NCBI RefSeq assembly: GCF_033546815.1
Contig: NZ_CP137846.1
Coordinates: forward strand, 186,001 to 250,000
Origin: Metamycoplasma subdolum
Lineage (GTDB): Bacteria; Bacillota_I; Bacilli_A; Mycoplasmatales; Metamycoplasmataceae
Direction: 5' to 3'
Length of the DNA stretch: 64,000 nucleotides
Shown: positions 20,566 through 32,176 of the stretch, in pieces
Layout: each line of letters starts with the position of its first letter
How positions within the stretch are numbered: position 1 is the first letter of the stretch
Translations under genes and position numbers: made by a program
Notes under the pieces: generated by a model
What the model was told of the DNA's origin: nothing
Databases searched by the model: none
What the model saw: only the letters and a program-made list of their open reading frames with translations

Positions 20566-23500
20566 ATGGCAAAATTAAAAAAACTATTTTTAATATTATC
20601 ACTTTTACCGGTGACCACAATTCCGCTGACAAGCATTTCTTTAGCTGACAAGAAATTAGAAGCAAGAAGCACTAGAGCTTCTTTAACTCTTGCTGAATTA
20701 TTTGATGATTATAAAAAGAGCACATTTATACGGGATGAATCAAAAAAGGAAATTGAATCAATACTTAAATTTTTAAAGGAAAATTGAGGTCATCCTAAGA
20801 CTCCAGATTATGTCAATAGGTTTTATAAAGTTGTATTCGAAGATATGATTTATGCTATCTACAGAATAAGCCAAGGTCATGATGATTCAAGAAACACTAA
20901 AAATTATTTGTATGATAAACAAAAAGATAAAGTTAGTTCTTATTACGACAATTATAAAAATGATCCCGGCACCAAAGAATATTTTGATAAGCGCTATCCT
21001 TTGTGAGCTGAAGCCCAAGAACTTGTAGACGTAATGCGTGAGTTTTGAAGCTATTATGATGAAACAATTGACGGAGGAAAAAACAAAGTAACTAAAAAAT
21101 ATCTATTTATAGGTTCAGATAAAAGAGTAGCTGATGGATGACGCAAGGTAGAACAAAGATTTTTTATTCTTGGAACCGATTTTCAAGCTTTTCAACCTCC
21201 AGCAAATGTGAGAAAAATAATCGATGAGCAACTTAAAAAAGAGTATGAAAAGCTAAATGGTAATCTAAGTTTGGATAAAAAAGTATTAACAGATATTGTT
21301 AAAACTTCACCATGAATTAGCAGTGAAAGAAAAACTCAATTAATTGATCATGAAATTCCAAGTTACAATGAAACAAACATGTCATGAATCGGCAGCAAAC
21401 CAGATGCTCCATATGCTAAAAAGACTTTGTGAGAAAATGACATCATTGGAAGTTTAATTAACGCCATAAAAAATGTTAATACCCAAAATCTTTTATTTGA
21501 TGGGGAAAATAACTATCTTAATGGTGGGCAAAGAGAACATTTTGCTAATAGTAGCACCGGAACATTAGTTACTACTTATAAAAATGATGCAAACCTTCTA
21601 GACTCAAAACATTTTAGAGACAACCTTAACAGTTTGCATGATGAATTACTTCTTACTGTTGTGCCTGAGCTTAAAGAGCTTAATCTTATTATGAAGGAAT
21701 TTAAATCATTAGAAAGCGAATTCTTTGCTTTAAAAAATAGCACTAGTTATGTAAACGCAAATCAAAAACAACAAGATGCATATGATTGAATTTGAACTAA
21801 AGCAACAAACATCAAGAATGGAACTAAAAGTTATTATGATTTTTCATTTGTTGAAACAACAGTTGAAGAGATGATACATACTAAAGCATTATTATTGGCT
21901 CCTGCAGAACTTGATGCAGAAAAAGACAAGTTATATGGTTATATTGCAAGAGCTAATTGATTGACAAAAAAGCAAAAAGATTCTTTATCCTCAAAAGTGC
22001 AAAATGCTGATGCGGTAGATTTTGTTCCGCTTAGAGAAAGAATCTATAAATCATTGAAAAGTACTTTAACAGCTGAACTTAGACAAATTACAAAAAATAC
22101 AGATTATAGTTTGTACTTAGGTGGAGATGATAAGGGCTTTTATTATTATGAAAGAATTTTACCTTACAATGCAAAATATCCTAATTGATATAAAAACTAT
22201 GATGACTTATTTGTATTAGACAATGAGATGAAAGAACATATAGCTCTTTTATCTGAATTAACTAATGAAAAAGAATTTATGGATGAAGTATTTTATCGTG
22301 GTGCAGCGGCATATGAATATGCAAATTCAAATAAAAAAAATGAATATCAATTTTGATGAAATCAAATATTCACAGAAGGTCTATTAAGTAGATACATCCC
22401 TGTACCAGAATTAAAACCAAAATTAAAGCAAATAAAAGAAGCTCGTATGGCTCTTGATGGAACAGAAAACTTTTACAATATGCTAATAAGCAAAGTTAAT
22501 GCTTTTAAAATTTTTAATTCAAATCAGAGAGAAGCAATTATTCAGAATTTACAACTGCATAATAAAAATGCTGATGCAATTAAACAAGCAGACTTCAATT
22601 ATGAAGATTGAGATTATTCATCAGAAGTTTTATGTAGAGATGTTTATTTACCAATGGTTGATGCTTGAAAAGAGTTTATTTCTAATACAGCAAATTTGAA
22701 CACTGCTCAAAAAAACTATTATCTGTCTCAAAAAGAAGTTACAGGCGGTGCAACACATTACCGAGAATATGTAAAAAATATTAATGCAATCCTAGCGTAT
22801 GAAATAGAAGCTAAGAAAATGAATGAGCTAATGAAGACTTTAAAAGAAGAAAGAGAGTTATATTTATTTTTAATTGAAACTTCTTTATATAAAGGCTCTC
22901 CCCACGCTTTAAAAGCTCATTATAATGATGCATTTAAAGAATCACAAATTGATGACAATAAATTTTTAGATAACAATGCAATTGAAGTAAGAATTGAAGC
23001 ATTACAACGAGGAAGAAATAATCTTCAATTGTCAAGTAGACTTAAAGATGCATTAAAACAAAAAATTAATGAAGTAACTTATACTGAAGAAACATGAAGA
23101 ACTCAAACTAAACAATTTATAGATACTAATTGAAAAGACGCTAATCGTGCTGAAATTAATAATTCAATTAAAGATGCATATAATAAAGCAGTTGCTGAAT
23201 TTGAAAAATATTTGAATTCAATTTCAAATTTAAACAAAGCTCAAAAAGATTTATATAGAAGCAAGATTTTAAATTTTGAAGAACTAAAAATTGATGAAAA
23301 TTTTGCTAAATTTGATTTATTAAATAATTTAAAACCTGAACTCGATTTACTGAACTTGTCAATGGAAGCATTAAATAATGAAAAATCAAAATACGCTGAT
23401 GTAATTAAAACAATAAATTACACTAATGCAACTAAAAGTAAAAAAGATGCCTATGATCAAGCGTATGTTAGTTCAAACTTTTCAGATGCAAAAGATAAAG

Positions 23501-25083
23501 CAACAGTTGATATGTTGCTTCAAACTTTACAAAATACTAAAAATGCACTTGACGGTGAAATAAATAACCTGCAAGCTGCTAAAGATGCATTAATTAAAGA
23601 AATTCAAGAAGATTTATATCTTGAATCTCACCAAAAGCAATCTTTAATTGCGAAGGTTAATCTTGCAACTAAAGTTTCTGATTTAGATCCTATTAGACAA
23701 GAAATAGCTAACTATCATAAAGTAAAGTTACAAGAACTTAAAAATAATTTAAAAGATAAAATTAATGCAACTAAATGAACAGAACCTAGCGAAAAAAATC
23801 ATTTAATTTCTAAAGTTGATGCTATGACTTTGGAAACTTATCCAAGTGTTCTTACTGAAGTTACAAATATTTTAAGAGATTGATTGAAACTAAAAATTCA
23901 AAGTTTTGTAAATCTAAGCCAAGCACAAAAAGACTTTTTAAGAAATGAAGCAACTTCTAAATTAGATATAGATACATTCATTACTCTTTATGATGTTACA
24001 GTAATTAATTTAGTTAACATTATGCAAACTTTACAAGATAAAAAAGCTGAAGGAACTACTCTTTTAACCAGTCAAAGATATATTGATAGTGACACAAACA
24101 AGAAAACTGAATTTGATAATGCGTTAAATGCTTTAACATTTGTTGATAACAAAGATAAGGCTCAAGTTCAATCTTTAATCACTAATTATGAAAATGCTAA
24201 AGCTAACTTAAATGGTGATTCTAGATTAGGTAGTGCTAAAGATGTGCTAAAAATGGAAATTCAAAATGATCCTTATTTAACAATTGCAAATAAAGTAACA
24301 CTTTCAAATAAAACAGATGATGCTAAAAACCTTGCTGATGTTGAAAAGATAAGAGCTGAAAAGAATAAATTAAGTTCAACTAACAAAGCAAACCTTGAAA
24401 ACAAAAAGCAAGAATTAACTGAAAAAGTTAACACTATTGAAGAGATTACTAATCCAATTAAACAAAATTTACTAGATAAAATAAATGAGGCAACTGTTGA
24501 CAGCGTTGAAAGCGTAGAAGACGAAGTTAATTCAGCAATTGTTCTAATCTTAACAAACTCACTTGATTCTCTAACTTATTTAAATAAGGCTCAAAAAGAT
24601 CATTATAAATCATTAATTATCGTTTCAAAACCTGCTCAAGAACTTAACCAAGCTTTCAATGATGCAAAAGCATTGAACATCTCTATGAAAGCATTGGTTG
24701 ATATTAAGGCAGAATATAAAGATGTAACTAAATCAACTTTATATCTTGAAGATACTAAAGAAAAACAAAAAGCATTTGATGATGCTTACAATGCTTTAAC
24801 ATTTACTGATGCTAAAGACAAAACACAAGTTGAAAGTTTAATTAAAAACGTAAAAACTTGCAAAGAAGCATTGGATGGTAAGGCAACAACCAAACCTCAA
24901 GATCCAAGCAATCCTCAGGATCCTACAAAACCAAGTAAGCCGCAAGATAAAGATAAAGATTCTTGAACTGCTAACAAAGTTGATGCAAAATTAACACTGG
25001 CAGTCAATGTTGTAATGTTACTTTGCATATTAGCAATCATTATCCCTGCTTTAGTAGCAGCTTCAAAATCAAAAGCAAATTAA
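20566..25083 (+). CDS. Large cell-surface protein with GA/FIVAR-like repeats (A)
   Basis: A 1505-residue protein. N-terminal signal peptide (MAKLKKLFLILSLLPVTTIP) lacks a lipobox Cys; the C-terminus has a Pro/Lys/Asp hinge (about 1441-1467, KPQDPSNPQDPTKPSKP) and one membrane segment (LAVNVVMLLCILAIIIPALVA), so it is exported and anchored at the C-terminus. Four GA-module-like helices occur near residues 711, 884, 1112 and 1340 (NLNKAQKD type), each followed by FIVAR-like helical repeats ending ..TCKEALDG. These modules bind serum albumin or matrix proteins in Gram-positive bacteria; binding here is inferred. The first 700 residues are unique, Trp- and Tyr-rich. Many TGA codons are Trp. It is paralogous to the two next genes. 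Confidence 0.85.
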
Positions 25084-25159
25084 TAATCATCCCAAAACAA
25101 AAAACCAAACAATTTAAGAACAAATTTAAAAATTTAACTCTTAAATACATTCACTAAAT

Positions 25160-25194
25160 AACTCATTGTTTTTATATAAAAACATGAGTTTTTT
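25160..25194 (+). terminator. Terminator after surface protein A
   Basis: Stem AACTCAT(T)GTTTTTAT / ATAAAAACATGAGTT with one bulged T, then T-run. Confidence 0.8.
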
Positions 25195-25451
25195 AATACT
25201 CTTTTTATTAAATAAGAGTCAAAATAATATAAAACTTTAATTGAGCATTAGTTGAATTTATTCCTGTTTTTCAAAATTCCTTATTACATCATTTTTTCTA
25301 TTAATATTTTGAAATTTTTTAAATAAAATCTAAGGTCTAACAAAGAAGAAAAAAAGGCGAAATTTGTTGCAATATTTGTTAAATAACATTGAAGTATGTA
25401 GAAAATGCTAAAAAGTTGCTCAAAAAACGTAGTTAAAAGCAAAAAAAGTAA

Positions 25452-25497
25452 TGAATTTAAGAAGAAATTCGGAAATTTAGCACTTCAATATATTGAA
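25452..25497 (+). repeat. 46-bp dispersed repeat, copy 2
   Basis: Second copy of the element at 20325-20370, in the same orientation, again ending in TTCAATATATTGAA. It lies in the 768-bp spacer 25084-25851 between surface genes A and B. A partial, one-mismatch match to its first 18 bases (TGAATTAAAGAAGAAATT) is at 43172-43189. Confidence 0.75.
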
Positions 25498-25597
25498 TAG
25501 TAAAAAGCAATGATTTTCAATAAAAAACCCGATTATTTTTATACATTTTAAAGATCAATAAATTCAATTTTGAATTTGCTCTATTTTTTCTCAAACT

Positions 25598-25612
25598 AAA
25601 AAAAAAAAAAAA
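25598..25612 (+). repeat. Poly-A tract (A15) upstream of surface gene B
   Basis: Fifteen A followed by GCAAAATAAAAAAGAAG, 38 nt before a TATAAT box. Surface gene C has an A16 tract in the equivalent place (31895). Such tracts change length by slippage and control phase-variable lipoproteins in some mycoplasmas. Confidence 0.6.
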
Positions 25613-25650
25613 GCAAAATAAAAAAGAAGTTTAGGTTATATTAAATGCAA

Positions 25651-25656
25651 TATAAT
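25651..25656 (+). promoter_or_regulatory. Candidate -10 box of surface gene B
   Basis: TATAAT preceded by TGCAA, about 195 nt before ATG 25852. The leader then holds TAATAAG/CTTATTA (25687-25703), a 22-nt AT palindrome (25723-25744) and the terminator-like stem at 25749-25821. Confidence 0.45.
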
Positions 25657-25748
25657 GAATATTCTTTTTATTTTTAAATACTTTTTTAATAAGTTGCTTA
25701 TTATGTGTTTGAATGAAAAAACGATTAATATATAAATATATATTAAAC

Positions 25749-25821
25749 GGCTTATTAACTTATCTTATAACTTGACAGTTTAGATCAACTTCGTTTGTTT
25801 AAGTTAATAGGCCTTTTTTTT
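25749..25821 (+). promoter_or_regulatory. Leader attenuator-like stem before surface gene B
   Basis: A 13-bp stem GGCTTATTAACTT (25749-25761) / AAGTTAATAGGCC (25801-25813) with one G-T pair, closing a 39-nt loop and followed by T8, ends 30 nt before the ATG. It has the form of an intrinsic terminator inside the leader. The leader of gene C has the same layout with changed but still paired bases. Confidence 0.55.
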
Positions 25822-25851
25822 ATTCAATACAAATTTTTAAAAGGAAAATTT

Positions 25852-28800
25852 ATGTCAAAACCTAAATTTAAGAAATTACTTGTTTTATTAACACTTTTAC
25901 CTGTAACGGCCTTGCCACTTACAAGTATTTCTTTAAAAACTGATAAGCAAAACAATAATAAAAATGAACTTATGAATGTGACAAGAGCAGATCCTGCTTG
26001 AATCGAACGAGAAAGACAAAGATTCATTAAACTTATAAATGACTGTTGATGACTTCCTAGCGTGACAAAAAAAAGTTTTTTAAATATAGCTCAAAAAGAC
26101 CCGCGTTTTCAAGAAAATTCTACTAGTTGGCAAGTTGTTATTGTTGCTATTCAAGCACTTTTAAACCCAGAAAATAAAGGAGCTGGTGAAGCTTATTATG
26201 TTGCTGAAAGGCTTAGGGCATCAGATTCTTATATAAGCGGGTCACAAAAAAAACAAATAATAAAAAGATATAACACCCCTAAGATTAAATGACCTATAAA
26301 TGAAATTCATGATTTAGACAAAAAAGCTGAAAGCACTTACGTAAAGCTAAATAATCATTTACAAAATGACTTGCTTCCTTTCGCAAGGAAATTTCGTGAA
26401 TTAGATAATGCTATGACAAAAATTAATGATTACTATAGACTAGATAGAGCTAATGTCATGAAAACTTATATGTATATAGGAACTACAGATGAGAATCAAA
26501 CTGCATTTGATAGTCATTTAATTACTGCATCACAGTATTTATATGATACATCTGACAATGACACAATAGAAGCTTCAATTCAACTCGAAAAAACAATTAG
26601 TAAAGCAAAAGATAATCTTTACAAAAAAACGGTGCAAGACGATTTTAACGAATTGAAATCCCTTTTTAATGAATTTATAAATAATCCTGAATACATGATT
26701 TATCCAATGAACTACGGCCTAGAATTCACAGAACTTTATAATTATGTAAAAAATACTACATATGTTACCTTAAGCAATATCATTGAATTTAAAAAGAAGT
26801 TTTTCCAACTTTTTTATAGATATACTTCAAGAATTGTATTACAGGAAGCGAAACTTGATATTGGTGGCGAGTATTATTATATGAATAAGGCAACCAAACA
26901 AATGTTTCTTGATAAGTTTCGAAACTCTATGGCTGGAATGAATGAAGATAAAGACGCTGGCACAAATTATTCTCTTGAACCGTTATTATCTCCTTATGGG
27001 CCACTAAGGATGCTAATGTATTTGCCTTACACTTTTAATAAATTAAATGTAGCATTTAAAAATTTAAAAGACGAAATGAAATTATATACAAACTATCATC
27101 GTACTAGTAAGCCATTTAATGAAAGTTATGCTTGAAAAGCTGCAAACAAATCTTTACAAGATGCTTATATGAAAGTTTATACTGATGCACAGATTGATAG
27201 GGTATATGATGTTGAAAGTAAAGTCAAAGCTGTCCAAGATCTATTAGCACAAGCTAGAAAAAATATTGAAAATTCTCAAGAATATGTAAATGCATCAAAA
27301 ATCTTTCTTGAAAATTATGTAAAAACTAAAACACAATATTTTATAAACCAAAATGGTTCTTTGTCATCCTCACTTTTAAATGATATTAAGACTGCTAAAA
27401 CAATAGAAGAAATTAATATAATATTGCATAAAATTAATAATTCTTTCAAATTAGCTTTTGCAGTTAATCCACCTAGTGCATCTAGTGGAATTTTCAGACA
27501 TCCTCAATATGACAAAATATTAACAAGTAAGCAAAAAGAAATACTTGCCGATAAATCATCTAATCTTTTTGATAATGATAATCTTGATGTTATTCAATCA
27601 AAATGACAAATGAATTTAGACATTATAGCATCTGAATCAGAAGAATATTATCTTGCGTTTGCAACTTGTGAAAATATTGACAAATTAATTAAAGACTCTA
27701 GTGGCTTAAAAACTAAATTGAACTTTTTATATGCCAGTGCTGAAACAGCTGGTAAATATAATGAAGCAATTGAAAAAGGTAAAAATTTAACTACTGTTGA
27801 TACTACTGAACTTTTACAAATACAAAATAATATTTTAGATGCGAAAAGTGAAGTAAATGGTCATGAAATGATCAGATTAAAGTTTGTAGATGCAGTCAAA
27901 AATGGAATTTGATTAAAACCTGATGAAAGAAATGAAATTCTTACTAAAATGGGTGGAAACCCTGATTCTTGAAAAGTTGATGAATATTGAAATGACGATA
28001 TTATTTACAACAATATCAAAACAACATATGATTTATTTGATCTAAGTTTAAAAAACTCTTTTAATAAATTTAAAAATGTAAATGCAAAACAAAACGAAAC
28101 TTTATTAAATAAACGCCCTCCTTTTATTAATAAAAAAGTTGAAGAAAACTTAACCAATATGTCTAATATGGTTGCTTTATATGAGGAAGCATTATGATTA
28201 GAAAAAAGAATGAAAGAGTTAAATAGACTAAGAAAAGAATATACATCAATCACTAAAGAAACTGTTTATAAATATGCTTACCCTAGCTTAAGAAAAGCAT
28301 ATGATGATGCTTACACTGCATCAAATTTTACAGATTATAAAAATAAAGATGAAGTTGATAAATTAATAACTGATCTAGAAACTGCCAGAGATAACTTAAA
28401 TGGAGATGAACTTGAATTAGGTGTTGAAAAAGATAAATTAAGAGCAGAAATTAATGCTAGTCAAGACTTACTTGACAATGAAAAAACAGAACTATTGCAA
28501 GATGTTGACAATGCAACTGATATTCCTCAATTAATGGCAGTAAGAGAAAAATTTGAAAACAAAGTTACTGCAAATAAACAAACTGTTATTGATACAAAAG
28601 CACTATTTAACAGTTTCATTGACGCAGTTAACTGAGAAGAAACTACTGTAACTAATGAATGAAAAAATGTTGTTACAACAATTACTAATATCAGAAACCT
28701 AGAGTCAGTTAAAACAAGTTTATGAGACACCATTAAAGCTTCAATGCAAACTTCTTTAGTAAATCTTGTTAACTTAAACGATGCTCAAAGACAAGTTTAT

Positions 28801-31776
28801 ATTGCAAAAATTCCTCAAACATTAGATGCAAGTTCAAAGAACTTTGCAACAGAATATACTAATGCAAAAGCACTTGATGCGTCAATGCTTGCTTTAAGTG
28901 AAGAAAAAGCAAATTATCCAATTGTAATAGCAACTGATAATTACATAAAAGCTGACCAAGCTAAAAAAGAAGCTTATGATCAAGCTTATGCAAATTCAAC
29001 CTTTACTGACGCTAAAGATAAAGTTGCTGTTGACGCTTTAAAAAATGCTTTAATATCAACTAAAAATTCATTAAACGGTGATGCGAATATTCTAAAAGCA
29101 GCAAAAGATGCTTTAACTAAAGAAATTCAAGACCATCCATATCTTGAACCTTCACAAAAAGCAATCTTACTTCCAAAAGTAGCTGCTGCTACAAAACTTG
29201 CTGATTTAGATCCTATTAGACAAGAAATGGAAGATTACATTAAATCTAACCTAGATCTAATTAAACAAGCATTAAAACAACAAATTAACGACTCAAAATG
29301 AACAACACCTAGTGAAAAAACTTCTTTAATTTCTAAAGCTGACGCAATGACTTCTACAACTATTTTACAAACAGTAGCAGAAGTTACAAATGATTTAAAA
29401 ATTATGCTTCAATCTCATCTACAAACCCTTGCTAACTTAAACCAAGCTCAAAAAGATGTACTTAAAACTGAAGCAGGTTCATTAACAAAAATTACTGAAC
29501 TATTTACTCAATATGATAAAGCCATCCAACTTGATGGTACCATGAAGACTTTAAAAGACTTAATCGAAAGTCTAAGAGATGTCTTTAATGAACCTAACTA
29601 TAAAGAAGCAGAAGAAGCTAAAAAACAATCATTTATGCAAGCTTACCAAGCATTAACCTTTATTGATGGTAAAACAAATGATGAAGTTCTTACTTTAATT
29701 CAAAACGCAAACGATGCTAAAAATAATTTAGACGGTCTTGCAAGAGTTCAAGCTGAAAAAGATAAACTAAGAACTGAAATTACCAATGATCTTTACTTAA
29801 CTTCAGATCAAAAACTAATGCTAGGTGATGAAGTTAATAAAGCAAATACTATGGCTGAAGTTTGAACTGTTAAAAACTTAAAAGACAAATTAAGTTTAGA
29901 AAATAAACAAAAACTTAATGCTAAAAAAGAAGCTCTAAAAGCTAAAGTTAATGCCTTAGAAATAATTGAAGCTAGTGCAAAACCTGCAATTATTACAACA
30001 ATTGACGATGCTACAATTACAACTATTGATTTTGTAGAACTTGACATAAATAACAAAATCAAAAATGCCTTTGATTTATTAATAGATTCTCAATTAAACC
30101 TAAATCAAGCTCAAAAAGATTTACTAAAAGGTGAAGCTTTACCTGAAAATGCCGCTTCAACTTTAAACGATTTAGTAACTAAAATTAAAGAACTTGAAAA
30201 AGCAATGAAAGATCTTGCTGATATAAAATACGCTTACAAAGATGTTAAAACATCAGCACTTTACACTGAAGATGAACAAGAAAGAAAAGAAGCATTTGAC
30301 AGAGCTTATGATGCCTTAACTTTCACTGATGCTAAAACCAAACAAGAAGTTGAAACTTTAATTGAAAACGTTAAAGAAGCTAAAAATGCTTTAAAAGGTG
30401 TTTCAACTCTTGAACAAGCTAAAAAAGATTTAAAGACTGAAATTGAAAACAATCCTAAATTAAATCCAAGTCAAAAGAGTTACTTTAAAGGTAAAGTTGA
30501 CGCTGCTTCAAGTTTTGCTGACCTTGATGCAATTAGAAAAGAAATTTCTGATCTTGAAGATTTAGATGCAAGTAAAGCTAAACTAATTACTTTAATTAAT
30601 CAAACTAAATGACCAGAAAATAGTAAAAAACAAGAATTAATTAAAAAAGTAGAAGCTGCAGCTTCACAAAACTTTAATGTTATTAAAGATGAAGTTACTG
30701 GCGAACTATTAAGCATTCTAAAAGCCTTTGTTCAAGGTTTAACAAATTTAAATAGTTCACAAACTCAACACTTTAAAGACCAACTTAAAACTTTTGGTGA
30801 AGTAAAAACAATGAATCAAATCTTTATTGAATCTGAAGCTTTAGATAAAGAAATGAAAATAGTAAATGATTTGATTAATGATTATAAAGACGTTACAACT
30901 TTAAGTATTTATCTAGATGATATTCAAGCTAAAAAAGATAGATTTGATATAGCTTACTTAAACTTGAAATTCTCAGAAAACAAAAACAGAGAAGAAGTTA
31001 TTGCTATTATCAAAGAAGCTCGTGAAGCTAAAGAAGCACTTAACGGTAAATTAAACAATGAACAAGAAAGCTTAGAAGATTTACAAAAACAAATTGCAAG
31101 AGCAACAGCTGAAGCTGAAACATTGATTGAAAAAACTCAACCATTGCACAACAATTTAGATATTAAAGCATCTGTTGAAAAATTAAAACAATTAATTTTA
31201 GATGGAAAAGATCCAAACAAAATTAATATTGATCTTGTAAATTCAATGAAAAGTGAAATTACAAAATTAAATGAATTAGAACTGGTGAATTTAATACAAG
31301 AATTGATGAAAAAACAATACTTAACTCAAGTTCAAAAAGATTGAACTAAAAAACAATATTTAGTTGCAAAACATTCAATTGACGTTAACACAGTATTAAA
31401 CAACGCTCATGAACTTGACAACTTAATGAAGATTCTAAAAAGTGAATTTGAAAGTTTATTAACTAAAGAAGAATATGCAAAAACCTTGCCAGGTTACACA
31501 GAAGTTAAACAAAAATCAAAACAATTGCTTGCTCTTGATGGAGAAAAAGACTTGCAACAAGATGATGACCTTAACGACATAAAAGACTTAATTCCAAGAG
31601 TAAAGGACCTTAATAAAAAAGCAAGCGATGCAATGCCTGTTCCTTCTAAACAAGATAAAATCTCAGCTTCACTAAGAAATAGTGCAAAAGCTGGACTTGC
31701 TCTTAATATTCTTCTATTCCTAGGACTTGCTGCTATTGTTTCAATGCTACTAACAGTGTTCAAAAAGTTTAGATAA
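25852..31776 (+). CDS. Large cell-surface protein with GA/FIVAR-like repeats (B)
   Basis: A 1974-residue paralogue of protein A. Signal peptide MSKPKFKKLLVLLTLLPVTA without Cys; C-terminal membrane segment after SASLRNSAKAGLALN, then a short basic tail (FKKFR). GA-like NLN.AQ motifs near residues 971, 1192, 1415 and 1631 alternate with FIVAR-like helical repeats (..KKEAYDQAYANSTFTDA.. type). The N-terminal 950 residues are non-repetitive. Residues about 1000-1300 are nearly the same as a segment of protein C, indicating duplication or gene conversion. AAAAGGAAAA precedes ATG 25852. Expression may be controlled by the leader stem at 25749. Ligand unknown. Confidence 0.85.
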
Positions 31777-31797
31777 TTAACTATAAAAAACAATTAT

Positions 31798-31827
31798 AAA
31801 AAGCGAAGGAGAAAACTTTCGCTTTTT
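31798..31827 (+). terminator. Terminator after surface protein B
   Basis: Perfect 10-bp stem AAAAAGCGAA / TTCGCTTTTT, 22 nt after the stop. Confidence 0.9.
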
Positions 31828-31894
31828 GTTTTTACCCCCTTTCTTTTGCCTCATTTCTTTAGAAATAACCTTTAGTTCCTTTTTTTCGCAAATC

Positions 31895-31910
31895 AAAAAA
31901 AAAAAAAAAA
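31895..31910 (+). repeat. Poly-A tract (A16) upstream of surface gene C
   Basis: Sixteen A followed by GCAAAAAAAG, 267 nt before ATG 32177. It corresponds in position and flanks to the A15 tract before gene B. The rest of the 400-bp spacer 31777-32176 holds AATACC/GGTATT (31960-31974), AT-rich palindromes and the leader stem. Confidence 0.6.
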
Positions 31911-32054
31911 GCAAAAAAAGTAGAAGAAAAGTTAATTTTATTCAATAAAAGAAGGTTTAAATACCTTTGGTATTAGGTAAATTCATTACCATTTTCCTTA
32001 TATTTTCTAATGAATAAAAAAATATTAACTATATTAATTATTATTAATTAATAA

Positions 32055-32144
32055 ACTTATTAACTCATCTTATAACTTACTATATTTCATTTGTTATTTT
32101 AAAATAACTATTTCTTTACGTTATGAGTTAGTAAGTATTTTTTT
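32055..32144 (+). promoter_or_regulatory. Leader attenuator-like stem before surface gene C
   Basis: A 14-bp stem ACTTATTAACTCAT (32055-32068) / ATGAGTTAGTAAGT (32123-32136) with one G-T pair, followed by AT7 and ending 33 nt before the ATG. The loop contains the perfect palindrome GTTATTTTAAAATAAC (32093-32108). Layout and the 5' arm core TTATTAACT are shared with gene B. Confidence 0.55.
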
Positions 32145-32176
32145 ATTCACTAAAAATTTTTTATAAGGAAAAATTT

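Noticed and set aside
31494-31793. Minus-strand frame over the end of surface gene B
   Set aside because: A similar antisense frame appears over gene C only because the coding strands are homologous; no start signals.
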